From Streptomyces qinglanensis (GTDB lineage Bacteria; Actinomycetota; Actinomycetes; Streptomycetales; Streptomycetaceae): a stretch of DNA of 64,000 nucleotides. The position numbers were made by a program, and so were the translations under genes. A model generated the notes under the pieces. The model was not told the origin of the DNA. It saw only the letters and a program-made list of their open reading frames with translations, and ran no database searches. This document shows positions 63,249-64,000 of this stretch, in pieces. The stretch covers positions 62,001-126,000 of the forward strand of contig NZ_FOGO01000018.1 of NCBI RefSeq assembly GCF_900111245.1. Reading direction: 5' to 3'. Each line of letters starts with the position of its first letter. Within the stretch, counting starts at the first letter, position 1.

Positions 63249-64000
63249 TCAGCGAAGGGGGAAGGCGGCCAGGAAATGGTCGTCCGAGGCGATGATCACC
63301 TTGTTGCGCTCGTCGGCGAAGAAGCGCGTCCCGGTGGTTCGGTACTGGTGATGCGTGGTGTGCGAAGTGAGGCTCACCGCGCGCAGCACACCGTCGGCCG
63401 TGCTCTTGGCGTAGGCGTACTTGGTGCCGACGACGGGGCGGGAGGTCAAGGCAGCACGCGAACCGTAGGAGTCGCGCTGCGTCCAGCGGTGCTTCCCGTT
63501 GTCGGCTGCCACACAACGGAGTCCGCTTCCCTCCTCCACGACGTAGAGCTTCCCGTCCTTCAGAGCCGGCGGGCCATAGCGGCCTGACCGTTCCCAGCTG
63601 GGTTTGCCGTCGCTCAGACGCAGCGCCCGCAGCCGGCCGACACCCAGGTAGAGGTGCTTGTCGTCGCTCGTCAGCGGATGGCGTGCCTGATCCGGCTCCA
63701 CACCCTTCAAAGGCTGGTCCCAGACGGTCTTTCCGGTGCGGAGGTCGCGTGCGTTGACCCGTACCGTGTCGTCGTTCATGTGCTGCAGGGCCACCAGCCG
63801 GTTCCCGGCGACTTTGGCGGCCAGGAAGTGCAGGTCGTCGGACTCCGCCGGGTGGAACGGAATCGGCTCGTACCAGCGTTCGTCACCGCTGTCGAGGTTC
63901 AACGCGGTCACGTGCCAGGGCATCTCGCGCTCGTACAGCTTCGTCTTGTGCCGTCGCAGAACGGCCAGGTAGGCGATGCCGTCGGAGACACCCAGGAGCT
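63249..64000 (-). CDS. PQQ-like beta-propeller protein (partial)
   Basis: The frame is open to the right edge of the window; its visible part (about 250 residues) consists of propeller blades (DERWYEPI, KTVWDQPL, KPSWERSG, KHRWTQRD) and ends FLAAFPLR. It is similar in kind to the propeller of the neighbouring kinase, so it is probably the C-terminal part of a second, tandem kinase whose catalytic domain lies beyond the window. Confidence 0.8.
   Translation of the reverse strand, partial: LLGVSDGIAYLAVLRRHKTKLYEREMPWHVTALNLDSGDERWYEPIPFHPAESDDLHFLAAKVAGNRLVALQHMNDDTVRVNARDLRTGKTVWDQPLKGVEPDQARHPLTSDDKHLYLGVGRLRALRLSDGKPSWERSGRYGPPALKDGKLYVVEEGSGLRCVAADNGKHRWTQRDSYGSRAALTSRPVVGTKYAYAKSTADGVLRAVSLTSHTTHHQYRTTGTRFFADERNKVIIASDDHFLAAFPLR

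Overview
The window is high-GC actinobacterial DNA and almost certainly a Streptomyces chromosome. Supporting signs are mycothiol genes (mshD, mshA), the msiK sugar-transport ATPase, CarD, a phoU/phoR/phoP locus with a PHO-box-like operator, numerous leaderless promoters, GTG starts and GC-rich hairpin terminators. From memory, the order mshA ... gpm ... phoU-phoR-phoP ... carD-ispD-ispF-cysS-rlmB ... msiK matches the S. coelicolor core around SCO4204-SCO4240. Most of the window is therefore conserved core into which several accessory blocks have been inserted. || Layout. 1-9.5 kb: histidine kinase, mshD, a secreted protein, a PucR-type regulator, polyphosphate kinase and a CHAD protein. 9.5-12.4 kb: a translationally coupled PadR regulator - ABC ATPase - FtsX-like permease operon behind a 35-bp palindrome. 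12.6-18.5 kb: methyltransferase, mshA, YbjN-like protein, small membrane and secreted proteins, and a soluble Ser/Thr kinase. 18.6-23.3 kb: a graspetide (omega-ester RiPP) cluster with precursor, ATP-grasp ligase and PIMT-like methyltransferase, preceded by three small coupled genes and an XRE/TPR regulator, all on the minus strand. 23.5-32.8 kb: MFS transporter, membrane protein, a 3-hydroxybutyrate dehydrogenase - GAF/PucR regulator - MHS transporter group, and gpmA. 33-35.9 kb: a degraded accessory patch with integrase, transposase and frameshifted gene remnants. 35.9-54.5 kb: core genes (cupin, orphan kinase, Cys-rich peptide, phoU/phoR/phoP, lipoprotein, carD, ispD, ispF, F420/PPOX protein, cysS, rlmB, DoxX, nucleotidyltransferase, secreted protein, msiK). 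|| 54.6-60.45 kb: a roughly 5.75-kb integrated element in the 3' half of tRNA-Thr(TGT). It is bounded by a 59-bp direct repeat and has matching integrase arm-type repeats at both ends. Its integrase has lost its 5' end, and it carries phage and IS481 scraps plus one long intact gene for a type ISP-like restriction-modification enzyme of visibly lower GC. A second decayed integrase tail lies just outside its right end. 60.5-64 kb: a Ser/Thr kinase with a C-terminal beta-propeller and a neighbouring propeller protein cut by the window edge. || Functional themes. Phosphate and polyphosphate: ppk, CHAD, phoU, phoR, phoP. Thiol redox: mshA, mshD, cysS. Isoprenoid precursor supply under the same neighbourhood as CarD: ispD, ispF. 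Hydroxybutyrate uptake and oxidation: a dehydrogenase and transporter that share an upstream 13-mer, with a PucR regulator between them. Peptide natural product: the graspetide cluster. Defence: the ISP enzyme in the tRNA-Thr element. A recurring oddity is 16-17-bp tandem arrays that begin at or overlap the stop codons of three unrelated genes.
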